This document shows positions 1-8,371 of a stretch of DNA of 64,000 bases, piece by piece. The notes under the pieces are model-generated. The model ran no database searches. It was not told the origin of the DNA and saw nothing but the letters and a program-made list of their open reading frames with translations. Source of the DNA: Halobacillus faecis (lineage in GTDB: Bacteria; Bacillota; Bacilli; Bacillales; Halobacillaceae); assembly GCF_007991335.1 (NCBI RefSeq), contig NZ_BJYD01000021.1, forward strand, positions 1 to 64,000. The letters run 5' to 3'. The stretch's first letter is position 1; every line of letters begins with the position of its first letter. The position numbers and the translations under genes were made by a program.

Positions 1-258
1 TCCTGTGGGGGAGTGGCGAGCTTCCTCGGGCGGCCTGAGAACTAAGGGGTCTCGCCTATATCTTTTCTCCCACGGGAGTTTCGCAGCTTCCCAACCACCC
101 CTTTTAATGTACAGGAGAAACGAACCCTTGTACCAAATTGGAAGATCTTCCCCTATCCAGTTGTTAGAGGTATAAAGCGATCTGGATTAAGCTTTTAAGA
201 GTTATGGAGGGGTTCTATAACCCACTTCCCATAATTATACGAGCTGGCCTTTTGATAG

Positions 259-300
259 TGGTTTCGAGAATCTTCCATTCCACGCAGCCCCATCCACTCA
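259..300 (+). repeat. Intergenic repeat family, copy A
   Basis: It begins GTGGTTTCGAGA and continues with CCATTCC, CGC and CCCCATCCACTC blocks. The same blocks occur in the same order at 5349-5403 (GTGGTTTCGAGA, CCATTCC, CCCCCCATCTACTC). Only noncoding DNA carries it. Its function is not known to me; a short dispersed palindromic repeat is the simplest reading. Confidence 0.5.
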
Positions 301-339
301 ATATTCAAGAAAAGGAAGCTAATCTTGAATATTGAGTGG
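294..339. repeat. Perfect 16-bp inverted repeat (hairpin)
   Basis: CCACTCAATATTCAAG at 294-309 is exactly mirrored by CTTGAATATTGAGTGG at 324-339, with a 14-nt loop. No T tract follows on either strand, so it is not an ordinary intrinsic terminator. It directly follows repeat copy A. Confidence 0.75.
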
Positions 340-372
340 GGATATATAGCTGGTTAGTCTTTAGAGGAAAAG

Positions 373-402
373 AAAAAGCAATCTCCGGGGAGATTGCTTT
401 TT
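373..402 (-). terminator. Terminator of the cold-shock gene
   Basis: The inverted repeat AAAAAGCAATCTCC / GGAGATTGCTTTTT is read on the - strand just after the csp stop codon. A T-rich run follows the stem. Confidence 0.85.
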
Positions 403-412
403 GATGATCCAT

Positions 413-613
413 CTATTCTTTCACAACATTCGCAGCTTGTGGGCCGCGGTCGCCTTCTACGATTTCGAAACTTACAGCTTGACCTTCTTCTAGAGATTTG
501 AAGCCTTCTTCCTGAATAGCAGAGAAGTGTACGAATACGTCGTTTCCACCCTCAACTTGAATGAAACCGTAACCTTTTTCTGCGTTGAACCATTTGACTG
601 TACCATTTTGCAT
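413..613 (-). CDS. Cold-shock protein (CspB/CspD type)
   Basis: A 66-residue single-domain cold-shock protein that binds single-stranded RNA and DNA as a chaperone. It is the usual length for the family. RNP1 (KGYGFI, about residues 13-18) and RNP2 (VFVHF, about 26-30) are both intact, as is the starting motif [12 protein letters not shown] strong AGGAGG site precedes the ATG. It is transcribed away from fhs from a promoter at 770-798, which leaves a leader of about 150 nt, typical of csp mRNAs. A close relative lies at 30396-30596; the two proteins are nearly the same over most of their length, so they are paralogues. Which B. subtilis csp gene it equals cannot be settled here. Confidence 0.95.
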   Translation of the reverse strand: MQNGTVKWFNAEKGYGFIQVEGGNDVFVHFSAIQEEGFKSLEEGQAVSFEIVEGDRGPQAANVVKE

Positions 614-676
614 GATTTGTTCCTCCTAAATCTTGCACGTAAAACGTGGAAATTACAAATATCAGACCGAAAAAAA

Positions 677-723
677 CCTCATAGTAGGTCCGGAAAAATA
701 AATTCCGAAGCACTTCTATGAGG
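677..723 (-). promoter_or_regulatory. Hairpin in the cold-shock leader
   Basis: CCTCATAG at 677-684 pairs with CTATGAGG at 716-723, and TCCGGA / TTCCGAAG blocks lie inside. It sits in the untranslated leader of the csp gene. It may be an RNA structure that acts in cold-responsive expression, by analogy with other csp leaders; that role is inferred. Confidence 0.5.
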
Positions 724-769
724 AGTTACCTGTCATTTACGTTTCCGATCGTGTTATTTGCTTACCTCA

Positions 770-798
770 AATATATCGTATGAAAAAAGGAGCGTCAA
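770..798 (-). promoter_or_regulatory. SigA-type promoter of the cold-shock gene
   Basis: On the - strand TTGACG (793-798) is followed by 17 nt and TATATT (770-775). Transcription would start near 763 and give a leader of about 150 nt before the csp ATG. Confidence 0.75.
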
Positions 799-827
799 CA
801 TTCTGACTATAATAAATTTCAGCAGTT

Positions 828-841
828 TGTAATCGTTTACT
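828..841 (+). promoter_or_regulatory. cre-like site upstream of fhs
   Basis: TGTAATCGTTTACT matches the CcpA operator consensus TGWAANCGNTNWCA at 13 of 14 positions. It lies about 75 bp before the fhs ATG. Carbon-catabolite control of fhs is inferred from this site alone. Confidence 0.5.
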
Positions 842-916
842 AGGATGGGATACTATATCTCATAAGGAGAGTCAGGTACAATGATAAAAGATACATAAGG
901 AAAGGAAAGATCTACA

Positions 917-2587
917 ATGAAATCCGATATAGAAATTGCTTTAGAAGCTAACATGAAACCCATCCAACAGATTGCTGAACAGTTGAACTTATCCGAGGAA
1001 GACTGGGAACCTTATGGACACTATAAGGCTAAATTATCGGATCATCTGTTAAATAAACTCTCTGATCGAAAAAAAGGGAAAATTATCTTAACGACATCAA
1101 TCAACCCGACACCGGCCGGAGAAGGGAAGTCCACAGTAACGGTCGGATTGGGACAAGCCTTAAATAGGTTGAATCAACGCGCAGTGATCGCACTGAGAGA
1201 GCCTTCCCTCGGACCTACGATGGGAATAAAAGGCGGAGCAGCAGGGGGAGGGTATTCCCAGGTTGTACCGATGCAGGAGATCAATCTGCACTTTACCGGA
1301 GATATCCATGCCATTACATCAGCGAACAATGCGCTTTCTGCTTTCATCGACAATCATATTCATCAAGGTAATGAACTGAACATCGATCCGCGAAGAATTA
1401 CCTGGAAGCGTGTGATGGATTTAAATGACCGAGCTTTACGCGAAGTAATTGTCGGTCTTGGAGGCCCTGTAAAAGGGGTTCCGAGAGAAGATGGCTTTAA
1501 CATTACCGTTGCATCAGAAATTATGGCTATCCTTTGTTTAGCGAAAGATCTTCCTGATATGAAGCAGAGACTAGCTGATATAGTGATTGGGTACACCTAT
1601 GACAAAAAAACCGTTCAAGTTCACCAACTAGGAGTGGAAGGGGCTTTGACACTTCTTTTAAAGGATGCGATCAAACCGAACCTTGTGCAAACCCTTGAGA
1701 ACACACCAGCGATTATTCATGGAGGACCATTTGCTAATATTGCCCACGGATGTAACAGTGTAATGGCTACAAACTTAGCGGCGAAATTAGGAGATTATGT
1801 GGTGACAGAAGCTGGCTTCGGAGCTGATCTTGGAGCAGAGAAATTCTTGGATATTAAAACAAGAGCTGGCGACCTTGAACCTGATGCAGTGGTCATAGTA
1901 GCTACAATAAGAGCTCTTAAAATGCATGGGGGTATGGAAAAAGGGTTGCTGGAAAGTGAAAACGTGGAAGCATTAAAGGATGGAATCGGAAATTTGAAAA
2001 AGCATATGGAAACCATCCAGCAGTATGGTCTTCCTTTTGTTGTAGCGATCAACCAATTCCCTTCCGATACGGATCGGGAAATTGAATTCCTCACTCAATG
2101 GTGTAAAGAGCAGGGGGTTGAGGTATCTCTTACAAATGTCTTCGCCGAAGGTGGCAAAGGCGGGGAGGATCTGGCAGAAAAAGTGATGGGTGCTTGTGAG
2201 AAGAAAAACGCCCCCATGAAGTATATTTACGAATTAGAAGATTCATTAGAAGAAAAGATCGATAAAATTGTGACGCATGTATATGGAGCAGAAGGGGCTG
2301 ATTTTTCTTCGAAAGCTGAAAAGCAAATTCGACAACTGAAGGAGCTCGGTTTTGGGGATCTACCTATTTGTATGGCTAAAACTCAATATTCCTTATCTGA
2401 TGATCCTAAAAAGCTGGGCCGTCCGCAAGCCTTCAGGGTGACCGTAAGAGAGATCTATCCATCGATAGGAGCCGGTTTCCTCGTTGCTTTAACAGGGGAA
2501 GTTATGACTATGCCAGGATTGCCTAAGCAACCTGCCGCTTTGAGGATGGATGTAGACGATAATGGCATTATCCATGGTTTATTTTAA
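917..2587 (+). CDS. fhs: Formate--tetrahydrofolate ligase
   Basis: It makes 10-formyl-tetrahydrofolate from formate, ATP and tetrahydrofolate in the cytoplasm, feeding purine and fMet-tRNA synthesis. The protein has 556 residues, the usual length. The ATP-binding loop TPAGEGKST lies at about residues 65-73, and the family blocks [20 protein letters not shown] and NIAHGCNS are intact. The ATG follows an AAGGAAAGGA site. The gene stands alone, divergent from csp, with a cre-like site upstream. Folate genes thyA and dfrA lie close by, which fits one-carbon metabolism, although they are separate transcription units. Confidence 0.97.
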   Translation: MKSDIEIALEANMKPIQQIAEQLNLSEEDWEPYGHYKAKLSDHLLNKLSDRKKGKIILTTSINPTPAGEGKSTVTVGLGQALNRLNQRAVIALREPSLGPTMGIKGGAAGGGYSQVVPMQEINLHFTGDIHAITSANNALSAFIDNHIHQGNELNIDPRRITWKRVMDLNDRALREVIVGLGGPVKGVPREDGFNITVASEIMAILCLAKDLPDMKQRLADIVIGYTYDKKTVQVHQLGVEGALTLLLKDAIKPNLVQTLENTPAIIHGGPFANIAHGCNSVMATNLAAKLGDYVVTEAGFGADLGAEKFLDIKTRAGDLEPDAVVIVATIRALKMHGGMEKGLLESENVEALKDGIGNLKKHMETIQQYGLPFVVAINQFPSDTDREIEFLTQWCKEQGVEVSLTNVFAEGGKGGEDLAEKVMGACEKKNAPMKYIYELEDSLEEKIDKIVTHVYGAEGADFSSKAEKQIRQLKELGFGDLPICMAKTQYSLSDDPKKLGRPQAFRVTVREIYPSIGAGFLVALTGEVMTMPGLPKQPAALRMDVDDNGIIHGLF

Positions 2588-2696
2588 TACAAGGCTTGAT
2601 AAAGATCTGCTATAATCGTGCAAGTCGGCCATATATTTTTAGGTTGGAAAGTGAATGAAGAGAAGGCACGGTTAAACGATGGTAGGGGGACTTAAG

Positions 2697-3551
2697 ATGA
2701 CGATACGCATTGGTTTGACAGGTTGGGGAGATCATCCTGCCCTTTATTCGGATCGGACGAGATCTGAAGAGAAATTATCTGCTTATGCTTCTCATTTTCC
2801 TGTCGTTGAAGTAGATACAGCCTTTTATGCGATTCAACCCGTTTCCCGTTATGAAAAGTGGCTGAAGGAAACGCCCGAGTCCTTTTCATTTGTCATTAAG
2901 GCATTTCAGCAATTGACAGGTCATGACAGAGAATCAAGGACTGTACAGGAAGCTAAGGATTTGATGAAGCATTATGAAGAATCCATTCAGCCCGTATGGG
3001 AAAATGGACAGGTAAATGCTCTGTTGTTCCAATTTCCCCCTTGGTTTGATGTACGTAAAGAGAACATAAGAAAGCTTCGTTATATCCGGGAGTGGATGGA
3101 AGATTATCCATTGGCGCTGGAGTTTAGGAACCGCACATGGTTCGAGCCTAATTATTATGAACAAACGTTATCTTTTATGAAAGATCAACAATGGATTCAC
3201 AGCATTTGTGATGAACCACAAGCAGGAGAGGGCTCTGTACCTCGTATTCTTGTACCCACCCACCCTGAAAAGACATTGGTCCGTTTCCATGGGCGCAATA
3301 TACATGGGTGGAACAAAAACGGAAGAAAAGACTGGCGTAAAGTCCGCTTTTTGTATCGGTACAACGAGGAAGAGTTACAGGAGTGGAAAGAGCAGGCGTT
3401 AAAGCTCGAAGAAAAGACACCAGAGGTCACTCTTTTGTTTAACAACAATTCTGGTGGCGATGCAGCAGACAATGCAAAACAGATGCAAGAGCTCCTTGAT
3501 ATTAAGTATGACGACCTTAACCCACGTCAAATGGACCTTTTTAACTTTTAG
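2697..3551 (+). CDS. DUF72 family protein (YunF-like)
   Basis: A 284-residue protein of the DUF72 family, which folds as a TIM barrel; its biochemical role is not established. The family start IGLTGWGDHPALY is present, followed by ASHFPVVEVDTAFYA and VIKAFQQLTGH, and FLEFRNRTW-like text (ALEFRNRTWF) in the middle. I place the start at ATG 2697 because the AGGGGGA site lies 8 nt before it; an ATG at 2679 would include that site inside the gene. It leads a run with the HD hydrolase (9-nt gap) and thyA, so the three are probably co-transcribed. Confidence 0.85.
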   Translation: MTIRIGLTGWGDHPALYSDRTRSEEKLSAYASHFPVVEVDTAFYAIQPVSRYEKWLKETPESFSFVIKAFQQLTGHDRESRTVQEAKDLMKHYEESIQPVWENGQVNALLFQFPPWFDVRKENIRKLRYIREWMEDYPLALEFRNRTWFEPNYYEQTLSFMKDQQWIHSICDEPQAGEGSVPRILVPTHPEKTLVRFHGRNIHGWNKNGRKDWRKVRFLYRYNEEELQEWKEQALKLEEKTPEVTLLFNNNSGGDAADNAKQMQELLDIKYDDLNPRQMDLFNF

Positions 3552-3560
3552 GAGGGAAGC

Positions 3561-4178
3561 ATGGACAGAAGGCATGCACTCGAACAAATAAAGAATTATA
3601 TTCATGATCTATTCAAAGACGAACCGAGTGGACACGATGACGTCCACATGACCAGAGTGGCCTCATGGGCTAAATACATCGCGGTGAAGGAAGATGAAGA
3701 TCCATTTTTATGTGAAGTGACAGCCCTCCTTCATGATGTAGGGGATCGAAAACTGTTCTCTGAACCAGAACAGGCGGTTCATGAAAGGGATAAACTCCTT
3801 GTAGATCTCGGTTTTACAGAAGAGGAGGTCGATAGTATCGCTGAAGCGATTCGTACGGTTTCTTTTTCAAAAGGAATGGTGCCAAAATCCAGACTCGGAG
3901 AAATCACTCAAGATGCTGACCGCTTAGATGCCATAGGAGCCATAGGCATTGCAAGAGCTTTTACTTATGGCGGGACGATTAATCAACCGATTTATAAAAA
4001 AGACAGAAAGGATGCGATCGATCATTTTCATGAAAAACTTTTTAAATTAAAAGGATTGATGCATACCGAAAGTGGAAAGCAAGAAGCTGAAAAGCGCCAT
4101 CAATTCATGCTTCAATACTTAGAAGAGTTCCACCGTGAACAAGCATGCAGGGAGGAGACCAGCCATGTCACAGAATGA
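3561..4178 (+). CDS. ypgQ: HD-domain phosphohydrolase (YpgQ-like)
   Basis: A 205-residue metal-dependent phosphohydrolase of the HD superfamily. Metal ligands are visible: His25 in SGHDDVHM, the HD pair at 58-59 in ALLHDVGD, and an Asp in [15 protein letters not shown] near residue 118. B. subtilis YpgQ, the likely counterpart, has reported pyrophosphohydrolase activity on nucleotides; applying that here is inference. A GGAGG site precedes the ATG. Its 3' end overlaps thyA by 14 nt, so translation of the two is probably coupled, and nucleotide metabolism is a sensible shared theme. Confidence 0.85.
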   Translation: MDRRHALEQIKNYIHDLFKDEPSGHDDVHMTRVASWAKYIAVKEDEDPFLCEVTALLHDVGDRKLFSEPEQAVHERDKLLVDLGFTEEEVDSIAEAIRTVSFSKGMVPKSRLGEITQDADRLDAIGAIGIARAFTYGGTINQPIYKKDRKDAIDHFHEKLFKLKGLMHTESGKQEAEKRHQFMLQYLEEFHREQACREETSHVTE

Positions 4179-5124
4179 AAAAGCTTATTTGAATATGTGT
4201 GAATATGTATTAAAAGAAGGAAATACAAAAGGCGATCGAACAGGGACCGGTACTCTTTCTGTTTTTGGACATCAGATGCGGTTTGATCTTCAAGAAGGTT
4301 TTCCGCTTATGACCACTAAACGTGTTCCTTTCAAGTTGATTGCTAGTGAATTGTTATGGTTCATAAAAGGGGATACGAATATCCGCTATTTATTGAAGCA
4401 TAAGAATAACATTTGGAACGAGTGGGCTTTTCAAAAATGGGTGGAGAGTGAAGACTATCAAGGCCCTGATATGTCTAATTTTGGGCACCGGAGCCAGGTG
4501 GATGATGAGTTCAACAAACAGTACAAAGAGCAAATGGAAAAGTTCAAGGAAAAGATCCTCCATGACGATGCGTTTGCAAAAGAGTTCGGTGACCTCGGAG
4601 CGGTTTACGGAAAGCAATGGAGGGAATGGAAGACAAGCAGAGGCCAAACCATCGATCAGCTTCAAAATGTTGTCGAAAGTATAAAGAATAACCCTGATTC
4701 ACGAAGACATATCGTTACTGCTTGGAATCCAGAGGATGTCCCGTCGAATATGGCTTTACCCCCATGTCATGCCCTTTTTCAGTTTTATGTCGCGGATGGG
4801 AAATTGTCATGTCAGTTGTATCAAAGAAGCGGCGACATTTTCTTAGGCGTTCCGTTCAATATTGCTAGTTATGCGTTGCTTACCCACTTGATCGCACATG
4901 AGTGTGGGTTGGAAGTCGGTGAATTTATTCATACGCTTGGAGATGCTCATATTTACAGCAACCATACGAAGCAGATCACTGAACAATTATCTAGAGAACC
5001 TAGGTCCTTACCGTCGCTATCCTTGAATAAGGAAAAAGAAAGCATCTTTGATTTTGAACTGGAGGATATCACCTTAGAGGGTTATGATCCTCATCCGAGC
5101 ATTAAAGCTCCAGTAGCTGTATAA
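4165..5124 (+). CDS. thyA: Thymidylate synthase
   Basis: It converts dUMP to dTMP using methylenetetrahydrofolate and yields dihydrofolate, which the dfrA product at 5487 recycles. The protein has 319 residues and carries the roughly 50-residue insertion after position 90 seen in the Lactobacillus casei / Staphylococcus type of ThyA; the shorter E. coli type lacks it. The catalytic Cys is at 201 in [10 protein letters not shown], and the phosphate-binding Arg stretch (DSRRHIV) and the [18 protein letters not shown] block are present. The start is ATG 4165 after GGAGGAG; an earlier in-frame ATG lacks a binding site. It overlaps ypgQ. Confidence 0.98.
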   Translation: MSQNEKAYLNMCEYVLKEGNTKGDRTGTGTLSVFGHQMRFDLQEGFPLMTTKRVPFKLIASELLWFIKGDTNIRYLLKHKNNIWNEWAFQKWVESEDYQGPDMSNFGHRSQVDDEFNKQYKEQMEKFKEKILHDDAFAKEFGDLGAVYGKQWREWKTSRGQTIDQLQNVVESIKNNPDSRRHIVTAWNPEDVPSNMALPPCHALFQFYVADGKLSCQLYQRSGDIFLGVPFNIASYALLTHLIAHECGLEVGEFIHTLGDAHIYSNHTKQITEQLSREPRSLPSLSLNKEKESIFDFELEDITLEGYDPHPSIKAPVAV

Positions 5125-5486
5125 CTCAAGGTTAATTTTCCCGAATTAAATATAAGCTCTCGATTGTAGAAGACTTCATTTCGAAATAACCGGAGTTTGA
5201 TTGGCTGATTAAGTGGATGAGATGAACTCCTTCACCAAAGAGGGCTGTCCTCCACTGTTCCTAAGCTGTAGCGGTCTATATCTAGCATTAGGAATGCATA
5301 TATAATCCGGGTAGATTAAACTACTCACCTCCGTCAAGTTGGAAATGAGTGGTTTCGAGACACTGTTATAGCAAAGGGAGCCATTCCCCGCCCCCCATCT
5401 ACTCTATAAACATCTCGAAACGGAGTCTTAAAAGCTTCTACGAATTACTTTAATAACTGAAAATATTAATAAAAGAGGTGTTAAGG
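5125..5486. other. Intergenic region with repeat, no gene seen
   Basis: It separates thyA from dfrA, which many Bacillaceae keep adjacent. No coding frame is convincing. It holds repeat copy B at 5349-5421 and other GC-rich segments such as TCCTCCACTGTTCC. The dfrA binding site closes it. Confidence 0.6.
5349..5421 (+). repeat. Intergenic repeat family, copy B
   Basis: GTTTCGAGA at 5352-5360 is mirrored by TCTCGAAAC at 5413-5421, enclosing CCATTCC and CCCCCCATCTACTC blocks shared with copy A at 259-300. The same outer arms recur at 20795-20842. Confidence 0.55.
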
Positions 5487-5981
5487 ATGATTTCATTCAT
5501 ATTTGCAATGGATAAAAACAGACTGATCGGAAAAGACAATGATTTACCATGGCATATTCCGAACGACTTTAAATTTTTCAAGGACACCACATGGGGAAAA
5601 ACCATCATCATGGGTAGGAAAACATTTGAGTCTTTTCCTCAACCTCTTCCTGAGCGTGAGCACATCGTAATTACAAGCAATGAAAATTACGACAGGGAAG
5701 GATGTACAGTGATCCATTCCATTGATGAAATTCTGCAAATGGAGAAAAACAACCCTGATAAAGAATGGTTTGTAATCGGGGGAAGCGTTCTTTTTGAAAA
5801 AATGCTCCCATCTGCAGACCGGATGTATTTGACTTATATTGATGCAAGCTTTGAAGGGGATACTTATTTTCCGGAGTATGACGAATCCGAATGGACACTA
5901 GTTTCCGAGACGAAAGGTCTGAAAGATGAAAACAACCCGTACGACTATTATTTCCGTACCTACGACCGGAAGAAATCTTGA
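5487..5981 (+). CDS. dfrA: Dihydrofolate reductase
   Basis: It reduces dihydrofolate to tetrahydrofolate with NADPH, completing the thymidylate cycle with thyA. The protein has 164 residues, normal for the family. LPWHIPNDF near residues 20-28 includes Trp22 and the catalytic Asp27; IIMGRKTFES and FVIGGSVLF form the NADPH site. The start is ATG 5487, six bases after AGAGGTG; a GTG nine bases earlier falls in the binding site. Its stop overlaps the mobA start (TGATG), so the two are translationally coupled. Confidence 0.97.
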   Translation: MISFIFAMDKNRLIGKDNDLPWHIPNDFKFFKDTTWGKTIIMGRKTFESFPQPLPEREHIVITSNENYDREGCTVIHSIDEILQMEKNNPDKEWFVIGGSVLFEKMLPSADRMYLTYIDASFEGDTYFPEYDESEWTLVSETKGLKDENNPYDYYFRTYDRKKS

Positions 5982-6580
5982 TGGATCAAAAGGATTTGTG
6001 TGCAGTGATTCTTAATGGTGGTGGATCGACAAGAATGGGGACCGCTAAGTCTTCATTGAATTTTGGTTCTAAGACCTCATTGGAGTTGATTGCTCACACT
6101 CTTTCACAAGTGACCGACACGATTATAGTAAATCAAAAAGAACGAAAAAATGAGCCTTATCACATCGTACGAGATCTCTATGAGGATGCAGGACCACTCG
6201 CTGGTTTGCATGCAGTGATGAAAGAAAAGCCGTCCACCTGGATTGTGATGGCCGCCTGTGATACTCCTTTCGTCAGTGAAAAGGTTTATCGTCATCTGAT
6301 TAAGGAGGCGGATGAAACGTTTGATGCAGTGATTCCCATCTATGAGGGGCGTTTTCACCCTATCTCCGGCGTGTATAATAGCCGGATTTTAGAGAAGTTA
6401 GAAACCTATCTCTCTCAAGGCGGCCGGAAAGTCAGAGGGCTCTTCGATAGTATTAAGGTCAAAGAACTGGCCACTTATCCAAGCGTCGATCAGGAAGAGC
6501 TTTTCATGCACTTCTTTAATATGAATACGCCCGATGACTATGCTTTAGCATGTGACTTGTTTAAAAAGGGGAAGAAATAG
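5981..6580 (+). CDS. mobA: Molybdenum cofactor guanylyltransferase
   Basis: It adds GMP to molybdopterin to make the guanine dinucleotide form of the molybdenum cofactor. The protein has 199 residues. The nucleotide-binding signature is LNGGGSTRMGTAK at about residues 11-23; the family more often has LAGGxSxRMG. The Asp of VMAACDTPFV fits the metal-binding site. The ATG overlaps the dfrA stop by one base; a TTG three bases upstream is an alternative. No other molybdopterin genes are in the window, so its partners must lie elsewhere. It could also serve another nucleotidyl transfer, but MobA is the best fit. Confidence 0.88.
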   Translation: MDQKDLCAVILNGGGSTRMGTAKSSLNFGSKTSLELIAHTLSQVTDTIIVNQKERKNEPYHIVRDLYEDAGPLAGLHAVMKEKPSTWIVMAACDTPFVSEKVYRHLIKEADETFDAVIPIYEGRFHPISGVYNSRILEKLETYLSQGGRKVRGLFDSIKVKELATYPSVDQEELFMHFFNMNTPDDYALACDLFKKGKK

Positions 6581-6711
6581 AGACAATAGAATACAGCGCA
6601 TGATATGATAGGGACGATAAGATGGGAAGAAATTTTTAGTGAAGTTGTTTCTTTTCTTTGTTCACTCTTGTAAAATGGATATAAAGTACGTGTTGAAGGC
6701 GGTGAATGGAC

Positions 6712-6888
6712 ATGCTGTCAAGTATCGGAATACCAGGTCTGATTTTGATTTTGACGATTGCGTTAGTCATCTTCGGTCCGAAAAAGTTACCTGAAATCGG
6801 TAAGGCTGCTGGAGAAACGTTAAAAGAATTTAAAAATTCTGCTCGCGATCTTACAAGTGACTCTAGTGAAGAAAAGACGAATAAATAA
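6712..6888 (+). CDS. tatA: Twin-arginine translocase subunit TatA (copy 1)
   Basis: A 58-residue TatA/E protein, part of the pore that exports folded proteins. One N-terminal membrane helix ([17 protein letters not shown]) is followed by the [11 protein letters not shown] hinge and an amphipathic helix, then a short acidic-basic tail. I choose ATG 6712 because AAGGCGGTGA ends 6 nt before it and because copy 2 then begins with the same MLSSIG. An ATG at 6706 is too close to that site. Copy 2 follows 45 bp later and tatC after that. Confidence 0.93.
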   Translation: MLSSIGIPGLILILTIALVIFGPKKLPEIGKAAGETLKEFKNSARDLTSDSSEEKTNK

Positions 6889-6933
6889 CATAAGCACAAA
6901 TTCCCTAAGACATAACTAATGGAGTGATTGACC

Positions 6934-7122
6934 ATGTTATCAAGCATTGGTGTACCAGGTCTCATTCTGATCTTAATCATCGCACTTGTCGTTTTCGGTC
7001 CTTCCAAACTTCCTGAAATCGGGAAAGCATTTGGGAGTTCTCTTAAAGAGTTCAAGAAAGCTACAGGGGACATCATGTCTGATGATGAAAGCAGTAAGAC
7101 AGATAAGAAAACCAGAGAATAA
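6934..7122 (+). CDS. tatA: Twin-arginine translocase subunit TatA (copy 2)
   Basis: A 62-residue paralogue of the preceding gene, with the same start ([12 protein letters not shown]), the [11 protein letters not shown] hinge and a Ser-Asp-Lys tail. The two are close enough to be a tandem duplication that has since diverged. The start is ATG 6934, with GGAGTG upstream; a TTG at 6928 is less likely. A terminator hairpin follows at 7131, which would lower read-through into tatC. The second copy could pair with the same TatC or give a pore of different composition. Confidence 0.93.
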   Translation: MLSSIGVPGLILILIIALVVFGPSKLPEIGKAFGSSLKEFKKATGDIMSDDESSKTDKKTRE

Positions 7123-7130
7123 AATGAATA

Positions 7131-7168
7131 AAGAAGGTGTAAGGGTCTTTCCCTTACATCTTCTTTTT
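7131..7168 (+). terminator. Terminator or attenuator between tatA and tatC
   Basis: AAGAAGGTGTAAGGG pairs with CCCTTACATCTTCTT and a T run follows. It lies between tatA copy 2 and tatC, so it probably sets the ratio of TatA to TatC by partial read-through. Confidence 0.8.
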
Positions 7169-7200
7169 GTCAGGCTCCTATCAGCCTGGAGGTGAATGTA

Positions 7201-7956
7201 GTGTCAGAACAGAAAATAACTCAGGATATTGAAATGAATGTGACCGATCACTTAAGTGAACTGCGTAAACGCATTTTATGGACGTTAGCTTTTTTTATCA
7301 CTTTCTTCATTGTAGGCTTTATCTATGTTGAAAAAATACAGACATTCTTTATTAAAGATTTGCCATTTGAATTGAATATGACGAGTCCAGGTGAGATTAT
7401 TTGGATTATTTTTACAATTGCAAGCCTTGTAGCAATCGTAGGGACACTGCCTATCTTGTCACTACAAATATGGCTGTTCGTTAAACCTGCCTTAACACCA
7501 AAGGAACGGAGGGTCTCGCTCTCCTACGTACCCGCGATTTTCTTATTGTTCCTTGCGGGGCTTACGTTTGGCTACATCGTATTTGTCCAGCTGATTCTAC
7601 CGTTCCTCCTATCACTAAATAATGGCATGTTCAATGAAATTTACACCGTTGAGCGGTATTTTCGATTTCTCTTCAGAGTAACGATTCCTTTTGCTGTTTT
7701 ATTTGAGATACCGATCATCATTATGTTCTTAACAAGTCTAGGTATCGTCAATCCCGTCTTTCTAGTGAAAGTACGTAAATATGCGTATTTTATTTTGATC
7801 ATCATAGGAACCATCATTTCTCCACCGGATTTCATCTTGCAATTGGTGGTTGCGGTACCTTTGATTCTCTTATATGAGGTAAGCATTATTCTATCAAGGA
7901 TCGTCTACCGTAAGAAACTTAAAAATCACCGGGAATTCATGGAGTCTAAAGATTAG
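7201..7956 (+). CDS. tatC: Twin-arginine translocase subunit TatC
   Basis: The receptor subunit of the Tat system, which binds twin-arginine signal peptides in the cytoplasmic membrane. The protein has 251 residues. The TatC signature DHLSELRKRIL lies near the N terminus, followed by six hydrophobic segments, and the central FRFLFRVTIPFAVLFEIPI block and the late ISPPD motif are present. The start is GTG 7201 with GGAGGTG seven bases before it; an earlier GTG at 7192 lies in that site. The set tatA-tatA-tatC lacks an adjacent Tat substrate gene, so its cargo cannot be read from this context. Confidence 0.96.
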   Translation: MSEQKITQDIEMNVTDHLSELRKRILWTLAFFITFFIVGFIYVEKIQTFFIKDLPFELNMTSPGEIIWIIFTIASLVAIVGTLPILSLQIWLFVKPALTPKERRVSLSYVPAIFLLFLAGLTFGYIVFVQLILPFLLSLNNGMFNEIYTVERYFRFLFRVTIPFAVLFEIPIIIMFLTSLGIVNPVFLVKVRKYAYFILIIIGTIISPPDFILQLVVAVPLILLYEVSIILSRIVYRKKLKNHREFMESKD

Positions 7957-7992
7957 ATCTGTAAATTATTGAATATAGAGGCACTAGAAGTG

Positions 7993-8020
7993 GCCCAGAG
8001 ATGTACATCTCTGGGCTTTT
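7993..8020 (+). terminator. Terminator after tatC
   Basis: GCCCAGAGATG and CATCTCTGGGC form an 11-bp stem with a two-base gap, followed by TTTT. Confidence 0.9.
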
Positions 8021-8137
8021 TATTGATCGATTTTTAAATACAAAAAGGTCAAGTTTTCGTTTTACAATATTATCTTTTGCTGTGCAGCCCGGAACGTGAT
8101 AAAAATAATGTAGGAATATGCGAGGAGGAACAAATGA

Positions 8138-8356
8138 ATGAGATCATTTTATCACTACATGATGAGATACAGAGGAAACAAGAAAAATAACGAGGAAAAA
8201 CAACTCGCTGAATGGATGTTCGATGACCACAGCTTCCCAAAGCAGGCGAAATCTTATGACGAAATCAGCTCCTACTTAGAATGGAATGCACCTTTTCCTT
8301 CTGCTTTATCCGTTTTTGATCAATTATATGAGAAATACCAAATAGAAGAAGAATAA
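8138..8356 (+). CDS. yozE: YozE family protein (UPF0346)
   Basis: A 72-residue protein that matches the YozE family closely (start RSFYHYMMRYRG, middle DHSFPKQAKSYDEISSYLE). Members have a SAM-like helical fold and no assigned function. I choose ATG 8138 after AGGAGGAA at 8123-8130; the ATG at 8134 is in another frame. It lies 15 bp before sbcD, so the unit may be yozE-sbcD-sbcC. That grouping hints at a nucleic-acid role but proves nothing. Confidence 0.88.
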   Translation: MRSFYHYMMRYRGNKKNNEEKQLAEWMFDDHSFPKQAKSYDEISSYLEWNAPFPSALSVFDQLYEKYQIEEE

Positions 8357-8371
8357 AAGAGAGGTGGACCC

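Larger units (their letters stand above)
1..412. other. Intergenic region with repeats, no gene seen
   Basis: No open reading frame of note is seen before the cold-shock gene. The stretch holds short GC-rich imperfect inverted repeats: one around 200-235 with GGGGTT facing AACCC, a perfect 16-bp inverted repeat at 294-339, and a copy of a GTTTCGAGA-type element at 259-300 that recurs elsewhere in the window. The cold-shock terminator closes the stretch. The left neighbour gene lies outside the window. Confidence 0.6.

Noticed and set aside
6636-7076. 146-codon - strand frame over both tatA genes
   Set aside because: Mirror of two conserved TatA genes; the repeats in its translation only reflect the tatA duplication.
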